A program made the translations under genes and the position numbers. DNA of 50,420 nt from NCBI GenBank assembly GCA_000934455.1, contig KN884606.1:1-50420 (forward strand), given 5' to 3'. The notes below the pieces were generated by a model, which was not told the DNA's origin, ran no database searches, and worked only from the letters and a program-made list of their open reading frames with translations. Positions 1 to 12,700 of this stretch are shown one piece after another (the stretch's first letter is position 1; each line of letters starts with the position of its first letter). Source of the stretch: Apostichopus parvimensis (Eukaryota; Echinodermata; Holothuroidea; Aspidochirotida; Stichopodidae).

Positions 1-95
1 ACAGAAAGAAGCTGTTGTAGAGAATTTCAGAATGTGAGAAGTGTCCACCACCTTTGTAGAACCAATCACTTTATTTGTGTGTGGGGGGAGGGGGG
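1..95. repeat. Direct repeat, copy A (partner 2048-2142)
   Basis: Bases 1-95 recur exactly at 2048-2142 as far as I can read; they diverge after the G run. Copy A begins at the window edge, so the repeat may extend further left. It contains AATAAA on the minus strand. Confidence 0.9.
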
Positions 96-2047
96 CTTTT
101 CTGGCATTGTAGATCTCTGATTTATTTGTACTCTGTGGATGCGATCCCCAGATTGTCTACCCGGGTTTTGATATAAATTACATGTATCCCAGAACCAACA
201 GCATGAATTTATACCAGCTCAGTGAGTTAACCAGATCTGGTCGGTCCCTGAAACAAGCAGTGAATTTGGTATTTTAATCGAAACTATATATTTTTTTGGC
301 AACCAGCTGGGAATCTGCACCGTCTGTGCCACAAATGAGCAGCGCCTTTGACAGATCAGACCCTGGGGCACAATTTGTCCAAGCCGTTTATTAATCGGTA
401 GACCATTCCACCCTTGATCAGAACCTAACACGAGTAGCATCGTCATAGCAGTTAAGTGTCGACAACTTTCATATTCAAAGTCAACTTAAGCCTTTGCTTT
501 GTGAAGCAAAAAAAACATTGAATCTCAAACCTGTCACAACTAAGTCATAAATATTCTTCCCACATTCATAACCAAGTTGCTTTCCATATCAGTTCTCTCT
601 CTCCAGCCTTGGCTGAGATTATTCCAGAAACTAAAGAGTAACAGATTTTAAAAAAAACCTCATATATTTTATTATCCCATTAATTGCCTCTGACAAATAT
701 CCTCACAAGACTAGTCCTTTTGTTGAACCTCAAGCAAAAAGTTGCAATTTATCTTCTTTCTGGTATTGTATTTTTTATATTAGTTGTCATGAGACAATAA
801 AATTATAGTTTTGATACTTTCCCCTTCAACTTTGCTTTCGTTTTCGTTTCAAACAGATGATAAGCAAACAACAAAACCTGTGTCACTGGATGACCAAAAT
901 CCATAGTAACACATGGTGTCTTTTACATGCCCTGGCTATTGACAACAAGTTTAAAAGTAGTGTTTCATTGTAGCATAGTTAATAAAAGAAAGGGGGTTGG
1001 GGGGGGGGGAGCTGTTGTTGCTAAAGAGGTCCTGGAAAACTTCAATAATTTGTAAAGATGGAAACAGTAAGGCATTATTAATATCCATTGCAGTAGCAGC
1101 TTGGATCAGGTGGAGTAAGCAACTTTAAAACTCAATTTTGACAGTATGGCAGTCAATAAATATTTGACTTAGAGTCGTTGATGTTAAAACTGAGATGTCA
1201 TTGATGACCACGATGTAGTATATATTTTCTTTTGGTTTTCGCTTAGATTCAAGTGAGGATATTAATCTATAAGTTATACAAACTTCTGTATGTGTGAGGT
1301 TAGGCATGATCAAGTCAACTAATTGGAATTAGAAAAAAAAAAAAAAATCAGATTTCATATTTTTTTAACAAACCCACTTGCACAAGAGCAAAGAGAAGAG
1401 GCATTTAGAAATATCGGTTGCAACCCTCGGTAGTCATAATAGAGGTATATAACTGCAGATCAGGCTTTGCATGAATTGATCCGGTCCAGTTTATATCCAC
1501 TGTTGTAAAAAGCAACAAGGATGGAACAAGTATCAAAACAAGAAGGTGGAGGAGAGCTGAAGAAGCCAGTTGCTTTTACAGCCAGCTCTAGTTTACAGAA
1601 TCGGTAGCCAAAGATGAAGAAAAGCAATATAATATAGAGGGAGTTTAGTAGACACACACCTTGAATACAACACATCCAAATACAAGAAGTGCCTGATAAT
1701 AGAAACATACAAAGTCGTTGTGGATAATGGTTGTAAAGTACTTTGTGTTTGAGTTTGCAAAAAGGGACTTGGTGGGGATGCGGGAGGGGTGTACATCCAT
1801 AGAAGGGGTGTGAACTTTTCCACGACTGAGTGTAAAAAACTATCCTGCTGAACCATTCCCCTCTTTGCACACAATGCTGTCACACTGTATGTATGCTTGT
1901 TACTTCACAGAGTTCATACCCATCTGTTTTATCTTCTCTAACATTTTTGAAATGCCTATGGTCGTAAGAGAATTTGCTGGATGGTAAAAAGAAAAAGACA
2001 CAAGTAGATTGTGAAAAGAACAAGTTAAGGTTGGTTTATTGGCAGAA

Positions 2048-2142
2048 ACAGAAAGAAGCTGTTGTAGAGAATTTCAGAATGTGAGAAGTGTCCACCACCT
2101 TTGTAGAACCAATCACTTTATTTGTGTGTGGGGGGAGGGGGG
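2048..2142. repeat. Direct repeat, copy B (partner 1-95)
   Basis: Same 95 bases as at the window start, offset 2,047. To its left copy B is preceded by tggcaga, which copy A cannot show. It may be a local duplication, a dispersed element end or an assembly redundancy. Confidence 0.9.
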
Positions 2143-3067
2143 GAGGGGCAGGGAAGGAGGAGATTAGAGGGGCTGTATATATCATAAGCCCAATACTTCA
2201 GTAGTTTCAGTGGTGGGGTTGGAGCTTGTCAGGATGGAGCATGTCGTAGGGGGTTGGGGGGGCGCGAGGGGATGTCTGGTATCAGCTACTGACAGTTGAT
2301 GCTCTGTTTTCCATGTTATTTCCATTGCTCGTCTTCTTTGTAATACTGTAGTGTTTTTTTTACTTAAATTGTGATGTTATTTCAATATTCAATACCGAAT
2401 TGCTGACAGCAGCTGGCATTGACGTAAAAGCTTGCTGCAGGTGACTGAGATGAGATGTTTGTAGTGGTAGCGGGGAGGGTGTGGAGGTTGGTGAACTTTC
2501 ATCAAGAAGATACAAAAGTTAAGATGACATGTTGGTGAATTCCTCCCCACCCAAATTTTAATAGTAATTTCACTAATCTACTTAATCGAATGGGCATATT
2601 TACTCATATATTTTTAGTGATTACATAATAAGTAATGCGTAGTACATTATTCTGTATTGTGTTAATTATTCTGTATTGTTGTTATTCAGTGCATGGCTGG
2701 TATTCAGGATGTGTGCGCAAGGTGCATTGAAGGTCATTTATTGATCGTATTTTTGTGTAATAACCATTTTTTTTTCTTTTTCATTCCACAAAATATTTTC
2801 TGTTAAATGCTGAAAGCTTTCCTTTTGATACAAATCATTCTATACTATTTATTTATTTTGCAATACATGTATTGATCCATTGATACTTATGACTTTTTTC
2901 TTTCTTACCCTTTGTTTCAAATTTTGTTTGCATCACAACAAATTTCACATTCGTAAAGGCTGGCTGTTCAAGGTATCATTGTTACATAGCAATTCCACTT
3001 GTCATGAACATAAAAATGCTACATTGAAAAGAAGGCAACGATAAAACATGATTTCTTGCGATGAATA

Positions 3068-3073
3068 TTTATT
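3068..3073 (-). promoter_or_regulatory. Candidate polyadenylation signal AATAAA
   Basis: First AATAAA on the minus strand after the stop codon, about 520 bases into the putative 3' UTR. Other copies lie further on, including 2117-2122 and 70-75 inside the direct repeat. ATTAAA variants at about 3244 and 3333 are alternatives. Confidence 0.35.
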
Positions 3074-3594
3074 TATCATTCATAAATAGTACTTTAATAT
3101 TTTTTACATTGTATCAAAATTATCTTGCATTGATAAAGAATTACATTCTTTTCTTTTTTCGCTATTCTGAAAGACAAAAGAAATGGCCAGAGGTCAGAGT
3201 AGAGGAGCTATTTGACTAATATCAGCAAAATATATCGTAAACGTTTAATACACACATTGGAAGAACATGTAATCCTTCAACATAACTTGGGAATGTTTTA
3301 ACAGTGAAAGGGAATTCTGATGCTATGCAAATTTAATAGAACGAACAAGTGACCTCTTTGTAGATTCTTCTCTAAAATTGTAGGCCTTTCTTTTCTCTTT
3401 TTTTTTACTGTTACTATACTCATACAAATTATTCTACTGTTCACCAGAAGCAATTAAAACTTTTACAAAATACCATGAAAAATGAGCTACAAAAATTTTA
3501 ACGTATGTTTTTCGATTCTACCAATACACTACATAATCAAATATTTGGATGAAAAAATTGGTTCGTATCGGTCGTAAACTAACTTAAAAACATT

Positions 3595-3722
3595 TTACAG
3601 ATGATGGCAAGCCAGAGCTGCAACGAGGGCACCCAGGAGGACGACCAGGGGTGACGCGAAGATGAACATGCTACCACTCCCCTGCGGTTCTCTGCCTTCT
3701 GTATTACGGTACTCTGGCAATC
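3595..3722 (-). CDS. x1: terminal exon, hydrophobic C-terminal tail (GPI signal or membrane anchor)
   Basis: The acceptor is ctctcacag just right of 3722, and the frame (phase 1) runs 41 codons to TAA at 3595-3597. The encoded end has a polar, small-residue stretch ([12 protein letters not shown]) followed by about 20 hydrophobic residues ([20 protein letters not shown]) and a four-residue end, CHHL. This is the layout of a GPI-attachment signal: small residues as the cleavage site, a polar spacer, then a hydrophobic tail at the extreme C-terminus. A single-pass membrane anchor with almost no cytoplasmic part is the alternative. It carries no WAP or antistasin module. The intron on its 5' side (3723-4670) holds a hAT miniature element and a 21-bp minisatellite. 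Confidence 0.85.
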
Positions 3723-6700
3723 CTGTGAGAGAGAAAGGATGAGAACGTAACTACTAAAATAACACAATAAATAACACAATAAAATAACACAAAAAAATAA
3801 CCAAAATAACACAATAAATTGAAGTCTATAACGGAAGATAACTCACTCCACTGTTAAAACAAGAAGAGAGTTAAGAAGAAGTAAGCTAGATGAACATGGA
3901 CGCATTTAAACAAGGTTTCAGATTTAGGACTGCGATGCAGGATATCAGGGCAAAGGTGAATACAGGTTTGGTACACAAAATGAAACCTTTCTTTAGCACT
4001 ATTTTCAGTTTAATGTTATCAGGTCTAGCCGTAACCCTCCCCAGTGGCAGAGCTAGGGGTATCGGTCAGGGGGGGCAAGAATGGTCTGTAGGGGCGCTTT
4101 CGACACTATCTAAGCGGAGCGCCACGACAGGTTGCCCCGGAGTGTACAGAAAATTTTTGAGTAAAGATCACTACCTAGATCGCAGGAAATGACCCTTTCC
4201 GGGCCCGGCTAATTTGCAGATACACGAAGAATAAATAGGTGTCATCGCCAAATTACACCAACAAAATGTGACAAATTAGTCAATAGGTAGATGAGAGCGC
4301 AATAAAAAAGTCAATAATTGTGAATAAATAAAAAGTAGTAAAAAGCTGAAAAGGGCGCCAGCAGTCCACTTGAGTCCATCAGGGGGGGCATCCGCCCCCC
4401 CTGACTGTATGGACACTCCGCCACTGACCCTCCCTCCCCCTGTATGACCGTACTCTAAAGAAGAATAGACACACCCTACAGAAGTATGGCCACACCCCAA
4501 AGAAGTATGACCACACCCCAAAGAAGAGTAGCCACACCTCTAAGAAGTATGGCCGCACCCCAACGAAGAGTAGCTCTGCACCCCAAAGAAGTATGGCCAC
4601 ACCCCAAAGAAGTATGGCCACACCCCAGAGAAGGAAGGGGTGGTGGTCAGAGGATGATGACAGCACTTACTGGATATTGGTCCTTCCGTGGGGTCTGTTT
4701 CCTCTGGAGCTTGACATGAGTGTCCACATCCGTTGCTACAGCACTTGAAGTTATCCGGGCAGCTTAGATCATCCCAGCATTCCTCTGCACAGGCACCGAA
4801 GAGGCCAGCTCGGACAGCTGGACAGGTACCACTCTTCCTGACTGTGAAGGATTCATACAGAAATACATTGCAGGTAGATTCATGTTCGATAAAGCAATCG
4901 GACCGTAATAACTATTTAAATAACTATTTAATTTAAATCATGGTGACTGTTCAAATATATGTAAATGAGCAGCTAAGCCTGCCAGCAGCTAGCTGGATAA
5001 CTCAGCCGGTAGAGCACACCTTGAGGCTGATAGTTTGAATTTTTATCTTTTTCCAGACAGTTGAAATAAGATTAATAATTTTAAAAATTTCAATGGGTAG
5101 TTAGTTGTGGCAAGAAATTCTGGATTATGCCAGATGTAGTTTGCAGAACCTATCATTTAATTGAGAACCAGAACATGGGTATTGCCTCCAAATTTTAAAT
5201 TTATTCATACAAAAGACTTGTTTTTTGGTACCAAACCTTATTCTAAAACTTCACTGACCAACATTCTTCTGTTTTCAACTCACAACAATGTTAAACTCAA
5301 TGAATACCAAAGAAGAAATAAACTGTTCCAGCTAAACTCACTAATTTCTTTCTAAGAGCTTTACATTGATAAAACAAGTGGGGGGGGGATAGTAAGTATC
5401 ACTGATTCAAACCAAATGAAGGAAAATAAGGTAGTTAAAAAATACCATGGAGAACTGGCGATAACTGTGTACCAATTTTTGATGATTGAAACAACACTGC
5501 GGATCACTAAAACTCACTTTAAAATAGCTGATATTCCAGAAAGGATAAAATAGGTTTCAAGCATTTCCTAAGCCAGTGAAGAAGTTTAAGCTATGCACAG
5601 CGATGTAACGTTAGATAATGACACTCCGTCATACAGTGGCGGAGCTAGGGGTATTGGTCAGGAGGGGCGAGAATTGTCTGTAGGGGCGCTTTCGACACTA
5701 TCTAAGCGGAGCGCCACCACTGGTTGGCGCGTAGCGTACAATAATTTTTTGAGTAAAGATACTCCCTAGATCGCCGGAAATGACCCTTTCCGGGCCTGGC
5801 TAATTTGCAGATAAACGAAGAATAAATAGGTGCCATCGCCAAATTACACCAACAAAATGTTACAAATGTCAATAAGTAGATGAGAGCGCAATAAAAAAGT
5901 TAATAATCGTGAATAAGTAAAAAGTGGTAAAGAGCTGAAAAGGGCGCCAGCAGTCCATTTGAGTCCGTCAGGGGGGGCATCCGCCCCCCCTGACTGTATG
6001 GACGCTCCGCTACTGCCGTCATACTAAAAGTTTTAAAGCATGCAGATAACAGGATTGAAGAGTAGTACACCGAAGAAAATGTATTCATTACGATCTTCTC
6101 TGCCAATGGCAAATACCACCCGAGTCGCCCTGTTTTGGGGAGATTGAACATATACCAGGAGTTGGTCATGCTAGCCATACTGAACGATCCTCTGGTCAAT
6201 TAATTAGTTGTGCTGAAGGATGAATCCTAATGGCAGCAGTACTTGGGGTATTTTATGCTATCAAGCCTTAACAAATTAGTAATGCTCTAGTGAATTTGGG
6301 GAGGACTTTTTTACTATAGGCGTACATGGAATTCTCTAACTGCTGCTATTAAATCTAAACCATCTAAAGTAACTAGCTAAAAAAGAGAAGTAATTCCTCA
6401 GTATTGATACATCGTTTATATTGTATGATATTAATTATTCCTTATTAAGACATTAATTACATTTTCATTTATTGTATTGGCTTTTTAAAGGACTTCCCTC
6501 CACATTTATATATTTATTTTTTGTGGAATATCAAATAAATAAACAAACAAACTAAATAAATAAACAAACAAACAAATAGGCAGGCTTGACGCTTACATTT
6601 GACAGGGGCTTGACAGGTCATCCCACACCCATTGGAGCAGCATTTATCTTCACTGCTACATCCAGAATCGTCTGAGCAGGCGTTGATGCAGATGCCTACA

Positions 6701-9700
6701 AAGTTCTCTGGAACAGCTGGACAACTGCCCTGTTTGATAACTGCGGTACGAGAAATTAAAACGAGCCTAGTTAATTGTGTGCAATGTTAGGTCTCCCGCA
6801 AACTCAAATGGTTCGGTAAAAGATATAGTTTTATAGCTCTATGATTTTTTTTTTTTATGACGACAAAACGTTGACAACATCTAGGAAGTCTCCTAACTGG
6901 AAATGTCAAATCTTTTCATATCAAAGAACCTACAATTTCAATGCTAATACCACTATATAATGTCCTATCAACACATGCTTCAACCCACTCGTACTGACAG
7001 TATGAACAGTTCCTAACCTTTATCTCATTCTCATGCTAATACCACTCACTCTACACTATCCTCCTATACCATGCTTCAAAGCACTCGTACTGTTAGTATG
7101 AGCATTTCCTAACCTTTATTTGATTCTAATGCTAATACCACTATATACTATCCTCCTATACCATGCTTCAAAGCACTCTTACTGACAGTTCAAACACTTC
7201 CTAACCTTTTATCCATTTCCAATCATCCTTCAAGGCACCTCTACTAATAGTAGGAACAGTCTTTTACCTCTATCTGATAGAAACATGCCATTCATACTTT
7301 CATTACAAGTGCTTTAAAGCTTGAACTGAAAGACCAATTCACAAACACACTGGTCATCAGCAAACTCTAATTACTAACCTGGTGCTGGCTTAATACAGAC
7401 ATGGCCACACCCATTGCCGCAACATTTCATGTTGTCGGGACAACCGCCGTCGTCATAGCAATCTTGGACGCAGAGACCGATGGTTCCTGGTTCCAATGCG
7501 GGGCATGAGCCTTCCTTGATAACTGCAGACCGGACAAAATGATCGGTACATCCATGAATGATTACGATCCACCGCATTAATTTAAGAAGAAGCGATCTTA
7601 TAGTTTTGTGACCCATCGTAGACAGCTGTTAATTTCCAACTTTCCCTTTTTTTGGTTAAATTAATTTTTCCTTTGCATCACTCTAAGTTTCTTAAAAACA
7701 CGGCTTGCACCTTTGCAATGTGAAATGATTTTATCAAATTTACGTTTCCTCCTCACTTTTAGCAAGGTTCATTGTTTTGCGTAAAAGCAGAAGTTCCGAT
7801 CGTCCGATTTTTCCTGCAGCTAAATGCAGCTATCACAAAAATGAACTCTTAATATGGTAGTTTATCTACTTATGCATTGACCGCAAATCCAGAGGTTCAG
7901 GTTTATTTACAGACAAAGATGACTTCATCCAGAAATTTGTTTTACATTATAGTGAAATAAAAACTACTCATTGCTTTATCTTGTTTAATAACATACCTTC
8001 TTTATAAAGAAGGCAGGAAGTGTTTAATTTTACAGGAGGAAACTGATTATTAATAAACATGCAGTGTTAATGGTGACAATGGAGGAAGCAATTAGTTACT
8101 AATTCATTCCAAGGGGTGACAACAGTATCGTGGTAACGTCAATTGAGTTCCACAATAATAAGTTTGAAATGACCAACATGTAATAACATAGATGTAAGAA
8201 CCTAGATGTAATAATGGAGAATCAATAGGTGATAATCGATACTTCATGATCGATGTATAATAACCAATTTGTAATAACCTAGATGAGACAACCTAAATAT
8301 TATAATGGATATGTAACAATCAATATGTAATAATCCATACATGTAAGAACAAATATCGTAATATTAATAGCAATATTTCTATGTTTATGAAAGTGTCCAT
8401 TAATTGTCCATTTAAATGTATATTACTTCAGACCTACTGCATTAGCCGACTTATTCGTGACTGACTTCAGTTGCTGACCAACATACCAAAGTTGCTCACC
8501 AACAAACCAAAGTTGCTGACCAACATACCAAAGTTGCTGACCAACATACCAAAGTTGCTGACCAACATGCCAAAACTATAATTATATCAGAGAGCATTTA
8601 CCTGGTGCTGGAGCAGAGCAGACCATTCCACATCCGTTGGAACAGCATTTCTTGTTTTCTGTGCAGTCGTGGTCAGACGAACACTCGGTCAGGCAAGGTC
8701 CAAGGCCGCTGGTGGCAGGACAGGTGCCAGGTTTAGGTTCTTACGGAAAAAATTCAAATAATAAGTTTCTATCCCAAAGATTTCTTGACAAGCTTCTAAC
8801 ACCTTTGAAGAATTTTTCACAAATTCTCCACAATTTTATACAATTTCATACAATTTAATAGTCCTCGACCAATGTTGGAGTGGAAGATATCAAATGGAAC
8901 GAACCTCACAGAAATGACATGCTGATTGTTTGTATGTTTGTTGTTGTATATTATTTTATTTTCATTTCATTTCTTGGCTTCTCATGTTTGATTTAACAGA
9001 GAAAAACCATCGTGAATATGCATCTCCTGTAAGATTGCTGCATATATTAAACTTGACTGAAATGTGCTCCTTTGAAATCATGCCACAATTACTTATTGAA
9101 AATGCAGTGATCTCTTAATTCCTATTTTGAAAGAACACAAATACATACCAAACCACATTGGACAGACTGCAAAATTCTCTTTAAACAAACAACAATTTGA
9201 GATGTCTTCTCCACTTAAAAAATTCAAACCAACATTTAAACCATCACCAAATATCTCCTGACCCAGAAAAATTGACAAGGCTTTGATAAGAGCAATAGAA
9301 GGCAATGTGAGTACCCATTCTGCCAGCTTCTCACCTCCCTCCCCCCCCCCCCCCCCCCCCCCCCCACATGGCTTCCATCTCCTCCATCCTCCATCCTCCC
9401 ACCCTGACTGTTCCTTCTGACCATGCAGACACTTACCAGGTGTAGGAATAGCAGCATCGATACACACCATACCACAGCCATTGGAACAGCACTTCTTGTC
9501 GTCGGGGCAACCAAAGTCACTGGAGCATTCATGTTCGCAGATACCCATCTGGTCCGATTCTACAGCTGGACAGAATCCCGGTTTCACCTCTGTGAAATGT
9601 TAAATATGATATCATCATTCAATAAATATCATCATATGCCTTAAATTTGACTCTGTCATTTATTTACATATCTTCATTAATTTGTCATCTGGCAATCCTA

Positions 9701-12700
9701 CCTTCACACGGCTTTTGGTTTCTCACATTCAGAAAGAATGGAAAATATACCAGAGTTGATCAGATTGTTTACAGATATTCAGACCAACCTTTTTATTTCA
9801 AAGCTTTACATCAGAGGTCATCAATTGGCGACCTGCTGAACCAAGACTGTCCTGCAAAGTTAGATCTTAATCCAACCCATGGATAAAAAATCTTGGACTA
9901 ATCAAGAACAAGACCCCTAAGATAGATGAGAAACCCCTCTAAGATAGATGAGATACCCCTCAACTTCCCTCTATGTTGTCTGGCATCTATTATTGATATT
10001 CAGCCTTAGCAAGAACACACAGCTTGCATCTATTATTAATCTTCAGCCTTAGCAAGAACACACAGCTTCAGTCCTTGAACTCTCCTGTCATTTGCCCCCT
10101 CTTTACTTTTAACCGGAATAATATAACCATTTGTCGAGAAATACTCAATATATGATAATGCACCTGCTCATAAAATGACTGCCTTTTTTTTTTTGGTTGG
10201 GTGGTGAGGGGGAGGGGTACCTTTTTTTTGGTGGGGTGGTTTAGGGGGAGCTTTTTTTTTGGTGGGGTGTTAAGGGGCTATTTTTCTCTTTTCTTTTTTT
10301 TAAAGGATGAGATGATGTTACCTGGCTCTTCTGCAGCTACCATGCAGACGTGTCCACAGCCGTTGGAACAGCATTTCTCGTTAGAATTGCAATCTCTGTC
10401 ACTGCTGCAGGTCTGAGCACAGATACCCATGCTGCCCTCGGGAAGCAGCTGAATCGGGCAGACGCCAGGATGGACAGCTGAAGAATAAAATGTGAAAAGG
10501 GAAACATATGAATCTCTTGAGTCCCTTAAGCATGTAGTAGTTATAGTATAGATTGTGGTAAGCTGATCTGTCCCATTAACAAGTCGGTTGAAAATGGAGT
10601 ACTCAAAGAAGTGTACTCAAATGAGAGTACAAAATGAAAGGACTAGAAAGAGTACCAAAAAGTGATGGGGTGGTGGTGGGGTGGGGTGGGTGGGGTGGGG
10701 ATTGGTGTGGGGGTGGGGGTAGAACTAGAGAGCCCAGTAAACAGAACACGAAAGCAGATTTAGCAAAGAGAATTGCAGTGAAAATTTTCACAGTAGCCAG
10801 GGGGGGGCAGGGGATTGATCTAGGGGGAGGTGGGATGGTGTTGATAGTAATTGCATCGATTATTCAATGTTTCCATGGTAGCACGTAGCTAACATATTAG
10901 AATACAATACAATATTTATGCTAATATATTACTCTCTTTTGGCTTGATACTGACCTGGTGGTTCGTAACATTCGCATCGTTCACAACCGTTTTGATCTCT
11001 CTGGAATCTAAACGGACAGTCCAAGCTGCATTCCACTGGCTCGCACACGACTGAAAAGTTCAAAGGAATTTTAAATTTGAGACTAGTACGCTAAACGAAA
11101 TGTCCTCCTCATGTAAATATCGTACATGAAAAGAGTTTATGCGAATAGGTAGAAAACCGATGTGAAATATAAACGACACAACGACGACGACAGCAAAATA
11201 TAAAAGTGACATCAGAGAATACGTTGGAATATGTTGAAAATCACAATTTTTTGGGCATTTATTTCATGCCCTAACAATGACAAACATCAAGTACTGGATT
11301 CAAGATGACCTGGAGTGGGGGTGGTGTTAGGGGTGGATGGTAGGTTTAGGGAGGTGTGAAACTTACCTGGTTGGATACAAGTACAGATTCTGCAGCCATC
11401 ATGATCCATGTCATAACCGTGTTCACACCACAAGTTACAGAACATTTCTGGGCACTCGGCTGAAATTATCAAAACAAACAAAAACATCACAGTATGATTA
11501 GAGAGATATGCTTTCTGGATTTTATTCTGTCAGAAAAAAATAAATCAATTACAGGGGGATCATCCATCAATAGGAGTACAAAATGGGATTAGGTGTACCC
11601 AAAGTCCTTAATATCGTGTTGGGGCCGGGGAAACTCCATATACAGCCACATTCCTAAACTCCACTAAAGGGTATACTATCAACCCAAGCAAAATTACATT
11701 TGACAAAACAGCCTCTTTGAGTTATTTGGCACACTCCAGAAATCTTTCTAAAAATATGAATCAGATGGTGACAATTGCTATAGTTCCGGTAGATGCAGGT
11801 GTGTCATCTACGTGTCTCCTGTCAACTTCCTAACTTATGTGCAAATTATCGAAAATTTGGTTTCCATGGTTTCCATCACATTTACTCCATTCAAATACAG
11901 TAAATATGATAAAACATTGTTTTCTATACAGACAGATATTTACATTACAGTCTCACATAAGAGGAACCCAAAAAGAAGCTCTGTTGCAGAGCATGTGATG
12001 AAGAGCCCCCCCCCCCCCCCCTTAGACAGCAGATAGTGTCAAGGTGTGGGCACTGCTAGTACGAGTAACTTACTTGGTTGTTCCAAGCAGAAGCAAGTCT
12101 TGCAACCATGTTCATCCAGCTTGAAGCCATGTTCGCAGGCTATGAGACAATACATATCCGGACAATCCACTATATAGAAACAAAACAACAGCAGAGAATT
12201 AATAAAACAACAGAGAATTAATGAAAAAGTTTGATTTTAATGTGCCGGCTGGTAGAGGTCAAATTGTCGCTATCTGTCCAGCAATTCATGACACGAAATT
12301 CATTCAGGAATTTCCTTTTTACCACCACGGTACTGAATAACTCAGAAAACCATACAAATAACTTCAAAATGTCACCAATTCTAGAATTTTAGCATGTTTA
12401 AACAGTTCCCTGGAAAAGTTTCTACCCCGGCCTCCTTCTTAGATACTGAGTTTTAAATTAGATGGGAGAAGAAGTCTCAGAGAGGTAACATACTCTGCAG
12501 AATACATGTACAGTAAAATTAAGTTTGAAAACATCTGATCATGTGTGGTCTCTCTAGGATATTATTAAAGAGGTCAATACAGATTAACTGTAATACCAAT
12601 GTGTAACTATACCGATGTATGTCATACACCAAAGACTGCACCCTGTCCTCCCCCTCCCTATCCCTGCCATACCCCCCTCTGGCCTTACCTTTTTCCTTGC

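Larger units (their letters stand above)
1..3594. other. 3' UTR and downstream flank of the WAP/antistasin gene
   Basis: No coding segment with splice sites and domain content is visible on either strand. The sequence is AT-rich with G-rich patches at 81-95, 999-1010, 2128-2160 and 2251-2270. The 3' UTR of the minus-strand gene begins left of 3595; where it ends cannot be read directly. A 95-bp direct repeat occupies its far end. Confidence 0.6.

Noticed and set aside
1460-1870. 136-codon open frame on the minus strand downstream of the gene
   Set aside because: Low-complexity, no domain, no splice or start context; expected by chance in AT-rich sequence.
7374-7616. Methionine codons upstream of individual exons as possible gene starts
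   Set aside because: They lie in intron sequence before proper acceptors; none is followed by a signal peptide.
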